Below are positions 7,201-13,618 of a stretch of 20,803 nucleotides of DNA, piece by piece. Below the pieces are notes generated by a model, which had not been told where the DNA came from, searched no databases, and saw nothing but the letters and a program-made list of their open reading frames with translations. Position 1 is the stretch's first letter. The number at the start of each line of letters is the position of its first letter. Source of the DNA: a virus; the IMG/VR virus record IMGVR_UViG_3300045412_000405, positions 1 through 20,803 of that record. One strand, written 5' to 3'. The translations under genes were made by a program, and so were the position numbers.

Positions 7201-8433
7201 GTCGGCTAAGGCTTTAGCCAATTGGGGATTTTTTTGTAGAAACTGCTGGAATTTTTCTGCTTCTTCTTTAATCGCAACAAACAAATCCTTTTGCTGTCCT
7301 AGGGGGTCAAGAATCCCGATGGCTACCTTGATTACTGCGTCAAGGGCGGGTTTGATTGCCTCAAATAAAAGCCCATAGATTTGATTCAGGGCATCGGTCA
7401 GGTTGGAAAGTTGTCCCTCGGTAGTTTTTGCTCTTTCATTCATGCCCCCAAAAACACCCTCTAGCTCGGAAAAACTTAGAAGGGCTTGATAAATAGCATC
7501 ACCGCTTGCCTCTACCGTTTTCTTAATTCCCCTAAAAGTGAAAGTGACTTTATCCCCTGACTTTTCTGCCTGAATACCGAATTCTTTTAATCGCTCGTTT
7601 TCCCCCGTCATCGCGTCTAGGATTGCCTCTACATATTGCTGTAGTCCCTTTTGCTGACTTCCTGCCAAATCTCCAATCTTTCTCAGTTCAGCCTCGGTTG
7701 GCTTGATTCCACGGTTGGCTAAACTAACGTAGGCAGCTGTTACTTGCTGCAACTCGAAAGGTGTCTCCTTGGCAAACTTAGCAATTTTCTCGTAGGCTAC
7801 CGTAGCCGTTTCTGCGCTCCCCTCAATTGTTTTTAATTGTGCCTTAGTATTTTCGGTGGCTATCCCTGCCTGATATACCGCAGTTTTGAGGCTATTCACC
7901 CCGTTGGTAATCGCTCCAATAAAATTCTGCACCGCATTGGTGGCGAGGTTGGCAAAAAAGTTGGCAAAAAAGCCTGTAGTCAATTGGGTTTGTTGCCCAA
8001 GGCTTCGCATTCCCTGCCCCGTCTGGTCAAGTTGCCCGTCTAAATCTGCTAGTCGTTTAGTCAGGGCGGCTTGAGCGTTGGCAATATCCTGAGCAGAAGC
8101 CACCCCTGAATTTTTAAGGGCGTTGAAGGCACTAATTGCCTGTTTCTTCAAGTCATCTATTTCGGCAGTGCTTTTTACCCGTAGCTCTCGATAGGCATTG
8201 CTTATAGCCGTCCGTACTTTTTTGGCGGCGGCTTCTTGGTCTTTTTGCGCTTCCAGAAATTTAGCTTGGTCGCCTGATTGCAGTGCATCCTGAGCAGCTT
8301 GCGCCGCAGCTTTGGCGGCTTCTTGGGCATTTTTTAGGGCTTCGTCAAATGCTAAACCCACCCCCCGCATCGATTGGATTGCCTGTTGGTAGCCCTCGGT
8401 CGTGTATTTTATCGCCAGTGTCTTCTGCGCCAT
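4255..8433 (-). CDS. Tail tape measure protein with internal lysozyme/transglycosylase-like domain
   Basis: A 1392-residue tape measure protein, which sets tail length and passes into the host envelope on infection. Layout: helical Ala/Gln/Lys-rich start (1-150); a conserved tape measure core at about 185-350 (KFAKETPFELQQVTAAYVSLANRG type); helical spacer to 570; a lysozyme-fold/SLT-like domain at about 577-717 with the expected catalytic Glu605 in ISFETGGTFNP and a GLIQFG segment; Gln/Glu/Arg-rich coiled coil at 723-1200 with imperfect repeats; a hydrophobic segment at 1233-1258; a glycine-rich linker; and the usual C-terminal block GPGTGTSDSIPAFLSNGE. The internal enzyme domain would help the tail cross peptidoglycan. 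The start overlaps the T frame of the tail chaperone by 89 bases, as gpH follows gpT in lambda. Very confident. Confidence 0.95.
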   Translation of the reverse strand: MAQKTLAIKYTTEGYQQAIQSMRGVGLAFDEALKNAQEAAKAAAQAAQDALQSGDQAKFLEAQKDQEAAAKKVRTAISNAYRELRVKSTAEIDDLKKQAISAFNALKNSGVASAQDIANAQAALTKRLADLDGQLDQTGQGMRSLGQQTQLTTGFFANFFANLATNAVQNFIGAITNGVNSLKTAVYQAGIATENTKAQLKTIEGSAETATVAYEKIAKFAKETPFELQQVTAAYVSLANRGIKPTEAELRKIGDLAGSQQKGLQQYVEAILDAMTGENERLKEFGIQAEKSGDKVTFTFRGIKKTVEASGDAIYQALLSFSELEGVFGGMNERAKTTEGQLSNLTDALNQIYGLLFEAIKPALDAVIKVAIGILDPLGQQKDLFVAIKEEAEKFQQFLQKNPQLAKALADQLKNGVQSAAQAVATTAEQILRFLQENPTAIEETIKNLQVLVGVMAEFVKLINSALEGWRKIGDLIKVIGQEVGSTLSPQKIEEQIRGAGGTDADVKRVLAEIQTEVRKGSITDQAFNIDRTQGIARQALAAELSRLRGQTIINESSDFGLRNLNTLEKARASASASSKQQALIRAANKIGLKPEELAAIISFETGGTFNPDKVGGEGNRYRGLIQFGAPERRAHGVYPGQSFEEQVEKSVVSYFKERGFKEGMGVLEAYATVLTGSPRGNIHAKDKFGTSAYSAFQNQIAEGKPHYINAQKFLAGAIIPQAQTQAKLKEEEDKEKAEKIIAEARSRRDEQTRQREEASRQRLEAVQRRELQQFDLGTANLPFQERESREQRRAELIREQQFKQESLRIDQTLSQLLEERKRKEQDIKAGREATTKDLSLEIQLLTERKQQLAESFGVEKQITQALDAQRLAQEAKARATERTRQEQGLELQRLEQEQALKVKEFDAETAQLPQGGEKDARAIQREALERQLSLQRESLAIEQAITNLQTERKLKLTGELSTGRDITAEIELLELRKTRLEETQILEEQIATSSTVEAIAQRSQAYTEQLESVEELISGLQSNLEQQGFEERAIEEIADKYENYTEQLDTARKALLDLIEFKQSLGQDTDLEEEQLDNLIQKYEQLNQLRGQEENQAREQINLLTRQQNLDQTRGLEDLQSQIDLGRADKLRRQGDTYGADAIQKDVAIRQENLRFEQQILDLQATYGNQPALLNQMISKARQLNEINLDQINGQFQSLGEVIGGVVADGFVQIFDDLISGSKTAGEAFADFGKLILSTIAKMIVQFLILKAVQLFTGFGGGFGGGGGGATTLSGFPSTPGVVAAAGGGLITGPGTGTSDSIPAFLSNGEFVFTAAAVRNYGVHLLNDLNQGRVPRLNLSDLPIQSQSQTYNRAATVNIAVTTPNADSFNKSEHQIGKEAAEMIRRTISRL

Positions 8434-8707
8434 TCAACTGCTCCATGTACTTGGTTAAATCGGCTTGGTATTTTTTTATATCCTTGCTCGTTCCCTGTCC
8501 TCCCAAGGCAATTGCCGATAAATTAAATAGTTGTTGTTCTGTCGCCAGATAATTAGCTGCTTTCAAAAATGCTTTTAACTGGCCTTGGCTATAGTTTTGG
8601 ATTTCGCTCCAGTTGTGGCCTGCGGCAATAAGTCGGGCGATGAGAATTGCCCAGCCTTCTGGATTGCGGTGGCTATGCTGGTAGCCCCCGCCGTTATCCT
8701 GCGGACG
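8345..8707 (-). CDS. Tail chaperone T extension, reached by -1 frameshift from the G gene
   Basis: This frame is open from just after the slippery site to the stop at 8345 and gives 120 residues. It contains NPEGWAILIARLIAAGHNW, then YSQGQLKAFLKAANYL, a pattern typical of the C-terminal part of phage G-T tail chaperones. This conserved stretch begins upstream of any start codon in the frame, and a -1-frame TGA lies directly before the slippery site, so the frame should be entered by frameshifting from the G gene. The G-T product would be 104 + 120 = 224 residues. A TTG at 8566 could start a shorter protein but would drop the conserved block. The 3' end overlaps the tape measure start. In lambda, G-T binds the tape measure and tail tube proteins and is not part of the finished tail. 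Confidence 0.8.
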   Translation of the reverse strand, partial: RPQDNGGGYQHSHRNPEGWAILIARLIAAGHNWSEIQNYSQGQLKAFLKAANYLATEQQLFNLSAIALGGQGTSKDIKKYQADLTKYMEQLNGAEDTGDKIHDRGLPTGNPIDAGGGFSI

Positions 8708-9018
8708 AAAAAATCAGCGTTTACCTCAAAAACCTTGAAAAATAAATTAACAGCATCCTCTCCCTCTAATTCGTCTAGCCATTCACGGTCGCAGTCAACG
8801 CAAAATAACGTCAAGGTAACCAAGGCTTCAATGGCATCTTCTCCGTTGGCTAATAAAGCTTTTACCCAATCGTTAGGTTCAGACGCAAAAACGTTAGCAT
8901 ACCTTTGAACAATTTCAAGTACCTTTTTAAAGTGACCAAAACGAAATGGTTTAACTTCAACAAGTGTTTCCCCTATTCTAATGTGTCGCTCTGGGAAAAG
9001 AGCTTCTAAATCGTTCAT
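8575..9018 (-). CDS. Tail assembly chaperone G
   Basis: A 147-residue protein with a strong ribosome site (AGGAGG before ATG 9018) inside the end of the preceding gene. It sits between the tail tube region and the tape measure gene, the standard place for the lambda G/G-T pair. Residues 1-104 (ALFPERHIRIGETLVEVKPF, then ALVTLTLFCVD) form the shared chaperone domain. After a TTTTTTC heptamer at codons 102-104 most ribosomes would continue in frame to an Ala/Thr-rich end, and a minority would shift to the T frame. Assignment rests on synteny, the frameshift signal and the T sequence, because G proteins diverge quickly. Confidence 0.8.
   Translation of the reverse strand: MNDLEALFPERHIRIGETLVEVKPFRFGHFKKVLEIVQRYANVFASEPNDWVKALLANGEDAIEALVTLTLFCVDCDREWLDELEGEDAVNLFFKVFEVNADFFVRRITAGATSIATAIQKAGQFSSPDLLPQATTGAKSKTIAKAS
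8707..8713 (-). promoter_or_regulatory. Programmed -1 frameshift heptamer TTTTTTC
   Basis: On the minus strand the zero frame reads GAT TTT TTC, giving a T_TTT_TTC heptamer that fits the X_XXY_YYZ rule with re-pairing on TTT TTT. It overlaps Asp102-Phe104 of the G gene. The -1 frame has a TGA immediately before it and stays open after it for 120 codons of chaperone-like sequence. A second possible site, a five-G run at 8685-8689, fits the rule less well. Confidence 0.75.
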
Positions 9019-9600
9019 TTAGCCTCCTCCTAAAAGTCTGGCAATTTCTTTAGGGATTGTATTTGCTAGTTTTTCGGCTGTATCAAAAAAGCTCAATTTT
9101 TTGGGAACAGTCACCTGTTTTTGAATTTTATAAATAGGGATTGTCGCCCCTGTTTTATCCACGATTGCGATTACCTGACCATCGCTTACAGGTATTATTT
9201 TGGCTCTTTTTTGAATGCGATTCCATACCGTAGCCCAAGTATTACCTTTAGTAATCCTTCTAAATCCTAAAGCCGCCCCCTTGGGAAGAAGAATAATTAA
9301 ATTAGGTTTCCCCTGAATAGTCGCGCCTTCTTCAAAAGCACCCATGAAAGGAACGCCTAATCTAACGATTTCGGCTAAAGGTAACCCACCCTTGGGCGGC
9401 AACTCTTTAACCTTGACGGCTTTTTGGAAAGAACCGTTAGAACTTGGACCCTTTTTAAAGGTTCGTAGCTGTTTGGTTACTTCTCGTTTTAGGGCGGCGG
9501 CGGTTGAACGTAAGGCGGCTTTATTGGCTGCTTCAAACCCTTTTAGTTCGGAGCGGAAAAAGTCACGCGTAGCTCGGTTCTGCTCGGCTAGAGTAATCAT
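9019..9600 (-). CDS. Conserved-type phage minor tail protein of unknown function
   Basis: A 193-residue basic protein between the tail tube and the G chaperone genes. The start ATG overlaps the tail tube stop by four bases (ATGA). The N-terminal half is helical and Ala/Lys-rich (AALRSTAAALKREVTKQLRT). The middle has the pattern LPLAEIVRLGVPFMGAFEEG, then IILLPKGAALGFRR, which recalls minor tail or HK97 gp10-like proteins, without a diagnostic motif I can name. Its position, immediately before the chaperones, suggests a role in tail tube assembly or termination. It contains no membrane segment, signal peptide or cysteine. Coding status is certain from overlaps on both sides; function is unknown. 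Confidence 0.7.
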   Translation of the reverse strand: MITLAEQNRATRDFFRSELKGFEAANKAALRSTAAALKREVTKQLRTFKKGPSSNGSFQKAVKVKELPPKGGLPLAEIVRLGVPFMGAFEEGATIQGKPNLIILLPKGAALGFRRITKGNTWATVWNRIQKRAKIIPVSDGQVIAIVDKTGATIPIYKIQKQVTVPKKLSFFDTAEKLANTIPKEIARLLGGG

Positions 9601-10355
9601 CCAATATACCGCACTCGGAAATAATTACCGTCTATACCCGTATTCGAGTACAGCATATCACCCTCGATGTCCATTGCTGATAGTTCGGTATCAATTAAAG
9701 ATAATTCAGTCATTGGATTAAATGTTACTTTGAAGACCTCGACTATTACGGGGCGGTCAGAATCCACTGTGTTCAGCCCTTCAAATCTGAGATAATAATT
9801 TTTTCTTGTCTCGGTGAAACCTGTTATTTTTTTGTGCGAACCATAGGTATACGTACACAGGCACGTAGCATTATTAACTAGTGCGGAACTGGCGGGGGTA
9901 GCTTCAAAAGTTATCATGCCCGAGTTTAGATTTACCAAATAGTTACCCGTGGCTGCAATGGTTTGGATAATGCCGTTTTGAATTCTTAGGCTGGTAAATT
10001 CCGTCAAGTTGATATTTTTGAGGGGTACGGAAAACCCTAACTTAGCGACAATCGGCTCAGAGGTTGTCGTTCCTCCAGTAATTATGCTGGCTGTACCAAA
10101 TGATGCCAGAGCAAAATTTTCTTTAGAAAAATCTTCAAGTCTCATTTTAATATTGCCACTCAACACATTATCGATTATTAAATCTACTGATTGCCTTCCC
10201 GAGGTGCTTTCGCGGTGTTCGGCAGGTTGGGTTTCTAGTCCGAGCATCAACTGCGGGACGTTCCCAATAAACCGAAACCCACTCTCTACAACGTCCGAAC
10301 TCGATAGATTGGCGAAGTAAACTTTTCCCTGTCCTCTAAAATAGTAGTTTTGCAC
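9597..10355 (-). CDS. Major tail (tube) protein
   Basis: A 252-residue beta-rich protein. The N-terminal pattern YYFRGQGKVYFANL, FRFIGNVPQLMLGLETQPAEHRES and the following TSGRQSVDLIIDN match the start of many siphovirus tail tube proteins. A second half with YYLRFEGLNT and VIVEVFKVTFNPMTELSLID is the closing beta-sheet. Many copies would stack to form the tube around the tape measure. The start is a GTG at 10355 with AGGA about nine bases upstream. An ATG five bases farther up is in another frame. It follows the tail terminator gene and precedes the minor tail and chaperone genes, the usual order. Confident from both sequence and synteny. Confidence 0.88.
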   Translation of the reverse strand: MQNYYFRGQGKVYFANLSSSDVVESGFRFIGNVPQLMLGLETQPAEHRESTSGRQSVDLIIDNVLSGNIKMRLEDFSKENFALASFGTASIITGGTTTSEPIVAKLGFSVPLKNINLTEFTSLRIQNGIIQTIAATGNYLVNLNSGMITFEATPASSALVNNATCLCTYTYGSHKKITGFTETRKNYYLRFEGLNTVDSDRPVIVEVFKVTFNPMTELSLIDTELSAMDIEGDMLYSNTGIDGNYFRVRYIG

Positions 10356-10386
10356 AGCATTAATCCTAGTAAGTATTTACTCAATT

Positions 10387-10827
10387 CTACCCTACAGACC
10401 ACTTTGGTATTCTATACTGTACCGCTAAATTTAAAATTACACTGACCGCGCTGCGTCCTGCGGTCTGAAAAGACTTGACAATAGAGCCGCTCGGGACGAA
10501 CGCCGTTATCATAGCGTCTACCTTCGTCCAATTTAGATTTTTACTTACCAGCTTAATCAAATCTTCCTCTAAATTACACCCTGCTTCTATCAGGTTGTCG
10601 GCAAAAGTTATAGCTTCTATTTCTATTTCTACATCGTATTCGTGGAAAGTATTATTTTCTGTAATATTGCAGTTAAAATCTCTGAAAGTCACCCCTTCGG
10701 TGTCCCACTCTTGATTTATATCCCTTGCGTAGGCAGCGTCTAAGCCAATGTCGGTTAAATATCCGTTAGCTGTAGTTATTGTTTGAAGTTGACTGAGAAT
10801 AAGTTCTAAAAAAGTTTTTTTAATCAT
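10387..10827 (-). CDS. Tail terminator (gpU-like) protein
   Basis: A 146-residue protein directly upstream of the tail tube gene. The pattern (FLELILSQLQTITTANGYLT, then YDVEIEIEAITF and a C-terminal SVILNLAVQYRI strand) matches small gpU/tail-completion type proteins: an N-terminal helix, a mixed beta sheet and a helix with a Leu/Ile face. These form the hexameric ring that stops tube growth and joins it to the head. The start overlaps the preceding stop by four bases. A minor possibility is that it is the Z-like head-tail completion protein. Assignment is mainly by position and size, with modest sequence support. Confidence 0.65.
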   Translation of the reverse strand: MIKKTFLELILSQLQTITTANGYLTDIGLDAAYARDINQEWDTEGVTFRDFNCNITENNTFHEYDVEIEIEAITFADNLIEAGCNLEEDLIKLVSKNLNWTKVDAMITAFVPSGSIVKSFQTAGRSAVSVILNLAVQYRIPKWSVG

Positions 10828-11099
10828 AACTTTAATATTAGGTCGGTTATTTTTCCATCCCCTTGCGGTTCTATTCCGACTATTTTATAGAGAATTGTTG
10901 CAATCGTAATTGTGTCGCCGTGGCGTAGCCCAGTAAAGTCAGAGGTTTTTCCTGTAAACGTAATATTCCTGCCCTCGGCACCCATCTCCATAGCTAGGAA
11001 CTCTTGGTCAAAAATTCCGTTGATTTTGACTTCGCTGGCTAGAGTTGCCTCTACAGCGAAATCAGAAAGCCGAAAAAACACGTCTAAATTTTCGTCCAT
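10824..11099 (-). CDS. FII-like head-tail joining protein (small beta-barrel)
   Basis: A 91-residue protein from the ATG at 11099. A TTG at 11105 could add two residues and overlap the previous stop. The sequence is nearly all beta: FFRLSDFAVEATLASEVKIN, then GIFDQEFLAMEMG, ITFTGKTSDFTGLRHGDTI and a final LYKIVGIEPQGDGKITDLIL. This is the lambda FII/Gifsy-2 family pattern, in which a barrel protein sits at the head vertex and receives the tail. Its place between the capsid group and the tail terminator agrees. The stop overlaps the terminator's start by four bases. Confidence 0.78.
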   Translation of the reverse strand: MDENLDVFFRLSDFAVEATLASEVKINGIFDQEFLAMEMGAEGRNITFTGKTSDFTGLRHGDTITIATILYKIVGIEPQGDGKITDLILKL

Positions 11100-11101
11100 T
11101 T

Positions 11102-11467
11102 TCAATTGAACAGCGCGGTTATTTTATCTTTAAAGGCAGTAATTTGGTCAGGACTAATCGCCTGAATCATATTGATAGCGGTCTGGACTTGCAGTAAAGC
11201 TGATTCAGCAGCATTTTCGGCACTGCCTAACTCTTTAAGCTGAATTTCTAGAGTTAGTTTTTGCTCCCGTAGGGCTTCTATTTGGGTGTTTAATCTTTTA
11301 ATGTTTTCGTTAATTTCAGGCAACTTTTCGCCTTCGTCTTCAGAGTTTTCTAGCTTGAGAGCTTTACCGTGGTATTCCGCTGTACTGGAATCTAACTCAA
11401 TAATAGAGCCTGGCTCATAGATTTTGCCTAGGTGACTGATCGTTGTAAGAACAATGTATTTTTTCAT
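11102..11467 (-). CDS. Post-capsid coiled-coil protein, paralogous to the SAP-domain protein
   Basis: A 121-residue protein. Residues 1-45 form a small beta domain (KYIVLTTISHLGKIYEPGSI) of a kind often found just after capsid genes. Residues 50-120 are helical and heptad-like and close with QAISPDQITAFKDKITALFN. Residues about 63-120 are almost the same as residues 29-86 of the protein encoded on the other side of the capsid gene (see the 181-bp repeats). The stop leaves two bases before the next ATG, or overlaps a TTG. The start overlaps the stop of the 54-residue gene in ATGA fashion. It could be a head completion or decoration factor; no function can be read from sequence alone. Confidence 0.65.
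   Translation of the reverse strand: MKKYIVLTTISHLGKIYEPGSIIELDSSTAEYHGKALKLENSEDEGEKLPEINENIKRLNTQIEALREQKLTLEIQLKELGSAENAAESALLQVQTAINMIQAISPDQITAFKDKITALFN
11105..11285 (-). repeat. 181-bp direct repeat, copy A (downstream of capsid gene)
   Basis: This segment aligns without gaps to 13949-14129. I count 19 differences by eye, about 90% identity. Both copies are in the same orientation and encode the same protein segment (LREQKL, GSAENAAESAL, QAISPDQI). Together they flank the capsid gene at a spacing of about 2.8 kb. Confidence 0.9.
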
Positions 11468-11628
11468 AGTGTTTCAGACGATGCTTTAGTATTTTTGACA
11501 ATTAATTCAACTTGATGGGCAATTAAATCGTATTCCTCGGATGTACAATCAAATTCTACACCCTCGGCAAAAATACGAGTTGGGGCAAGTTGAACGTTGA
11601 AGTTTTTTCTAACTCTGACTTTTTTCAT
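11464..11628 (-). CDS. 54-residue protein directly after the capsid gene
   Basis: A 54-codon gene that fills the apparent gap after the capsid gene. It starts two bases after the capsid stop (TAATCATG), and its TGA overlaps the next ATG in ATGA form, so it is very likely translated by coupling. The sequence (MKKVRVRKNFNVQLAPTRIF, then FDCTSEEYDLIAHQVELIV) has a basic start, two short strands and a helix. It is distantly like the first 45 residues of the next protein, which shares the MKK start, a strand, a turn and an E-Y pair. The two may be diverged tandem copies of one small domain. The function is unknown. Confidence 0.75.
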   Translation of the reverse strand: MKKVRVRKNFNVQLAPTRIFAEGVEFDCTSEEYDLIAHQVELIVKNTKASSETL

Positions 11629-11630
11629 GA

Positions 11631-13400
11631 TTAGGTAGTAGTCATGTCGGTAATAGCGGCAAAACTTTGGGGATAGCGCACAGCGATGTCTATTGTCTGC
11701 ATTGCGCGAATGGTCACATTACCAGCGGCATACCCTGCCCCGTAGGGGTTCGCCAAGATTTCTAGCACGCCCCACTCACCAATAATTAAATCACTCCACG
11801 TCCCAAGAATTAAAGCACTGAGGTTAGTCCCAGAACCTTTAGTTAGGTTAGAAGGTACTTGATTAGTAGAGAGAAACGGATAACCACAAAGGCTAGTCCC
11901 TGGGTCTGCTAGGATAAAGTTCCCCTCTATCCCCGAGGATTGCTTAGGAGTCGTCATGAGCTTGGCTTCAACCGCAGGATTAGCCATAAAGCGCATGGCT
12001 GTAGTATCGGCATTATCTATTGCAATTTCTCTTTTTAAATTAACGATGCTTTGCCACGTAGGTACACCGCCATTAGTACCGAGAGCTACTGAGCCAATAC
12101 CCGAAGTATTCAAAATCCCCCTTGGTTGGTTATCAACTGCTGTACCAGCAATAGCAGCTGAATCGATACCAATCGCCATAATTCGAGCGAAATCATTTCT
12201 GATAAATTGCTCAATATCGATTGAGGGCTGTAGTAACATCAAGCGGCTAAATTCGGATAAAACGCCCACCGTTTTTGGTTTTAAGGTAACGTGGGTAAAC
12301 GTTGCCTCACTTTGAGTAATTGCCTCGCCTTCATCTACCCAGTACACGGTTGTGGAGGTGGCTTGCTTAGGGATGGCTACAGGACCTTGAAGTCCAGTAA
12401 GCATCATTGCCCCTGCCTGAATTACCATAGCTTTGTTCCTTAAAAGCTCGATAAAGTTTTGGGCGAGTAAATCCGTTTGAACTAAATTACCTCCAGTTTC
12501 TGGCGCCCCTACTGCGTAGGGAGCGCGGTACTTTAAATCACGCGTGGGGACGTAAAAGCCCTTGGGTTCTCTGTTAGCACGTTGGGCGATCTCCTGACTG
12601 CATTCTCTCTCAAATCCTGCTTTAGACCAGTCGTTATTAATGGCCGCATTAATCGCCCGAACAATACTGTAGGTTTTTTCCTCCTTAGCAGATAGGCCTA
12701 GGGGGTCAACGCCTTGCGCTACAGGGGTTTGGGCGTTGCTGAGACGGTCAAGGATAATGGATCTTACCTCTTCTATCGATTTACCCCCTTCTATCAAGGG
12801 TTCAATTAAATCCTTAAATCCGTGGCGAGTACACGCATTTGTAATCGCCTGTACCCTTTCCCGTTCTTGACGTATAATGTCGCTTTTGTCTAGCGTTGTT
12901 TCCATATAAATTCCTTTAAAGTTCCTATGTTCCATATTAGCAAGAAAAACGCGATTGATCCCCACAGTAGGATCAGCAGGTACTGCTACTAAGGAAATTT
13001 CGTAAGGAGTCCACCGAGTTACGGTATAGCTGCCTCTCTCTGGGACTCCATCTCGTACAGTTTCTACCGAGTACCCCAAGGAGACGTTTGAGATAATCCC
13101 GTCCTCAACTTCGGCTCTGACGGCTTGGGCTTGCTCAGATTTAGACCACCGTACTTCACAATATCCTTTTCCCCGTTCTATCCAAACCTTTTCGACTTTA
13201 CCTAACACCTTGTCCCAGTTGTGATTCCAGAGCAAAGGCGCGTTTTGGCACCGCTCTAAATTAACTGCCTCGGGGCTGTGAGAAAGAATTTCGTTACCAA
13301 TCCCCCGGTTAACGGGGGTTTCTGAGGAGAAAGAAAAAGTCAGACGATCCGAGTCGGTTTGTGGAGTAATTTTTTGATAGCGGGTAAAATAATTTTCCAT
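11631..13400 (-). CDS. Fused prohead protease (S78) and HK97-fold major capsid protein
   Basis: A 589-residue protein with two parts. Residues about 20-150 are a caudovirus prohead protease of the S78 type: LLWNHNWDKVLGKV carries the probable catalytic His60, ISNVSLGYSV the probable Ser107, and YEISLVAVPADPTVGI the closing strand. Residues from about 166 on are an HK97-fold capsid protein: a charged helical start (RQERERVQAITNACTRHGF, delta-domain-like), then DLKYRAPYAVGAPETGGNLV, FSRLMLLQPSIDIEQFI and the C-terminal QTIDIAVRYPQSFAAI. The protease would cut the scaffold/delta domain during maturation, and the capsid part forms the shell. The ATG at 13400 has no visible Shine-Dalgarno, while an in-frame ATG at 12905 has a good one. 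I see no frameshift or stop between the domains. Confidence 0.9.
   Translation of the reverse strand: MENYFTRYQKITPQTDSDRLTFSFSSETPVNRGIGNEILSHSPEAVNLERCQNAPLLWNHNWDKVLGKVEKVWIERGKGYCEVRWSKSEQAQAVRAEVEDGIISNVSLGYSVETVRDGVPERGSYTVTRWTPYEISLVAVPADPTVGINRVFLANMEHRNFKGIYMETTLDKSDIIRQERERVQAITNACTRHGFKDLIEPLIEGGKSIEEVRSIILDRLSNAQTPVAQGVDPLGLSAKEEKTYSIVRAINAAINNDWSKAGFERECSQEIAQRANREPKGFYVPTRDLKYRAPYAVGAPETGGNLVQTDLLAQNFIELLRNKAMVIQAGAMMLTGLQGPVAIPKQATSTTVYWVDEGEAITQSEATFTHVTLKPKTVGVLSEFSRLMLLQPSIDIEQFIRNDFARIMAIGIDSAAIAGTAVDNQPRGILNTSGIGSVALGTNGGVPTWQSIVNLKREIAIDNADTTAMRFMANPAVEAKLMTTPKQSSGIEGNFILADPGTSLCGYPFLSTNQVPSNLTKGSGTNLSALILGTWSDLIIGEWGVLEILANPYGAGYAAGNVTIRAMQTIDIAVRYPQSFAAITDMTTT
12903..12917 (-). 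promoter_or_regulatory. Internal ribosome-binding site and ATG at the protease-capsid junction
   Basis: AAAGGA (12917-12912) is followed after six bases by an in-frame ATG (12905-12903), codon 166 of the fusion. This is exactly where protease sequence gives way to the helical capsid N-terminus (METTLDKSD). Starting here would give a separate 424-residue capsid protein. The upstream start at 13400 has no comparable site. Confidence 0.6.
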
Positions 13401-13450
13401 AGATAAAAAAATAAGATTGAGATACTTCTATCTTAATCCTATTTTTAATA

Positions 13451-13582
13451 TTATCTTTCCGTTAGCCCTCCGCAAAAGGGGCAGCACCTAAAAATATTAT
13501 AATCGATTGCTGAGGCGGGGGATACAGGGAAAAGGATAGTCGAAACGAACAAGACAACTGCAAAACAAATTCCAAATTTTAT
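13451..13582 (-). pseudogene. Possible small exported Cys-rich peptide with non-standard or lost start
   Basis: A 43-codon open stretch lies in the gap before the capsid gene. It reads as a typical signal peptide: KFGI, a hydrophobic core (CFAVVLFVSTILFPV) and a cleavage-like SPASA, then an 18-residue mature part with CCPFC. The position where a start is expected is ATA (13582-13580). AGGA lies six bases upstream of it, a normal spacing. Either ATA is used, the ATG has been lost by one base change, or the pattern is fortuitous. A TTG ten codons farther in lacks a ribosome site and would truncate the signal. No stop interrupts the frame. Confidence 0.35.
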
Positions 13583-13595
13583 TTTTTTTCCTTAA

Positions 13596-13611
13596 GCCCC
13601 CCGTAGGGGGC
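13596..13611 (-). other. GC-rich hairpin between scaffold-position and capsid genes
   Basis: GCCCCC (13596-13601) and GGGGGC (13606-13611) form a six-pair stem with a four-base loop, just after the stop of the SAP-domain gene. On the transcribed minus strand it is followed by an A-rich run, not T, so it is not an intrinsic terminator. It might protect or mark the 5' end of a processed capsid message. Confidence 0.4.
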
Positions 13612-13618
13612 ATTACTA

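Noticed and set aside
4472-8043. Several long plus-strand open frames opposite the tape measure gene
   Set aside because: They are low-complexity Ser/Arg/Cys-rich translations of the antisense of a Gln/Glu/Ala-rich coiled coil, with no ribosome sites or recognisable domains.
8564-8566. TTG start for a stand-alone T protein
   Set aside because: The conserved T-like block begins upstream of it, and a canonical slippery heptamer explains access to the frame better.
8585-12315. Plus-strand open frames opposite chaperone, tail tube, terminator and capsid genes
   Set aside because: They are shadows of well-supported minus-strand genes, with no family-like patterns.
13496-13524. Promoter with TATAAT before the capsid gene
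   Set aside because: The hexamer lies within the micro-ORF and the expected -35 region is GC-rich with no match.
13581-13611. Intrinsic terminator formed by the GC hairpin and the eight-T run
   Set aside because: The T run precedes the hairpin on the plus strand and is an A run after it on the transcribed strand, so the order is wrong for termination in either direction.
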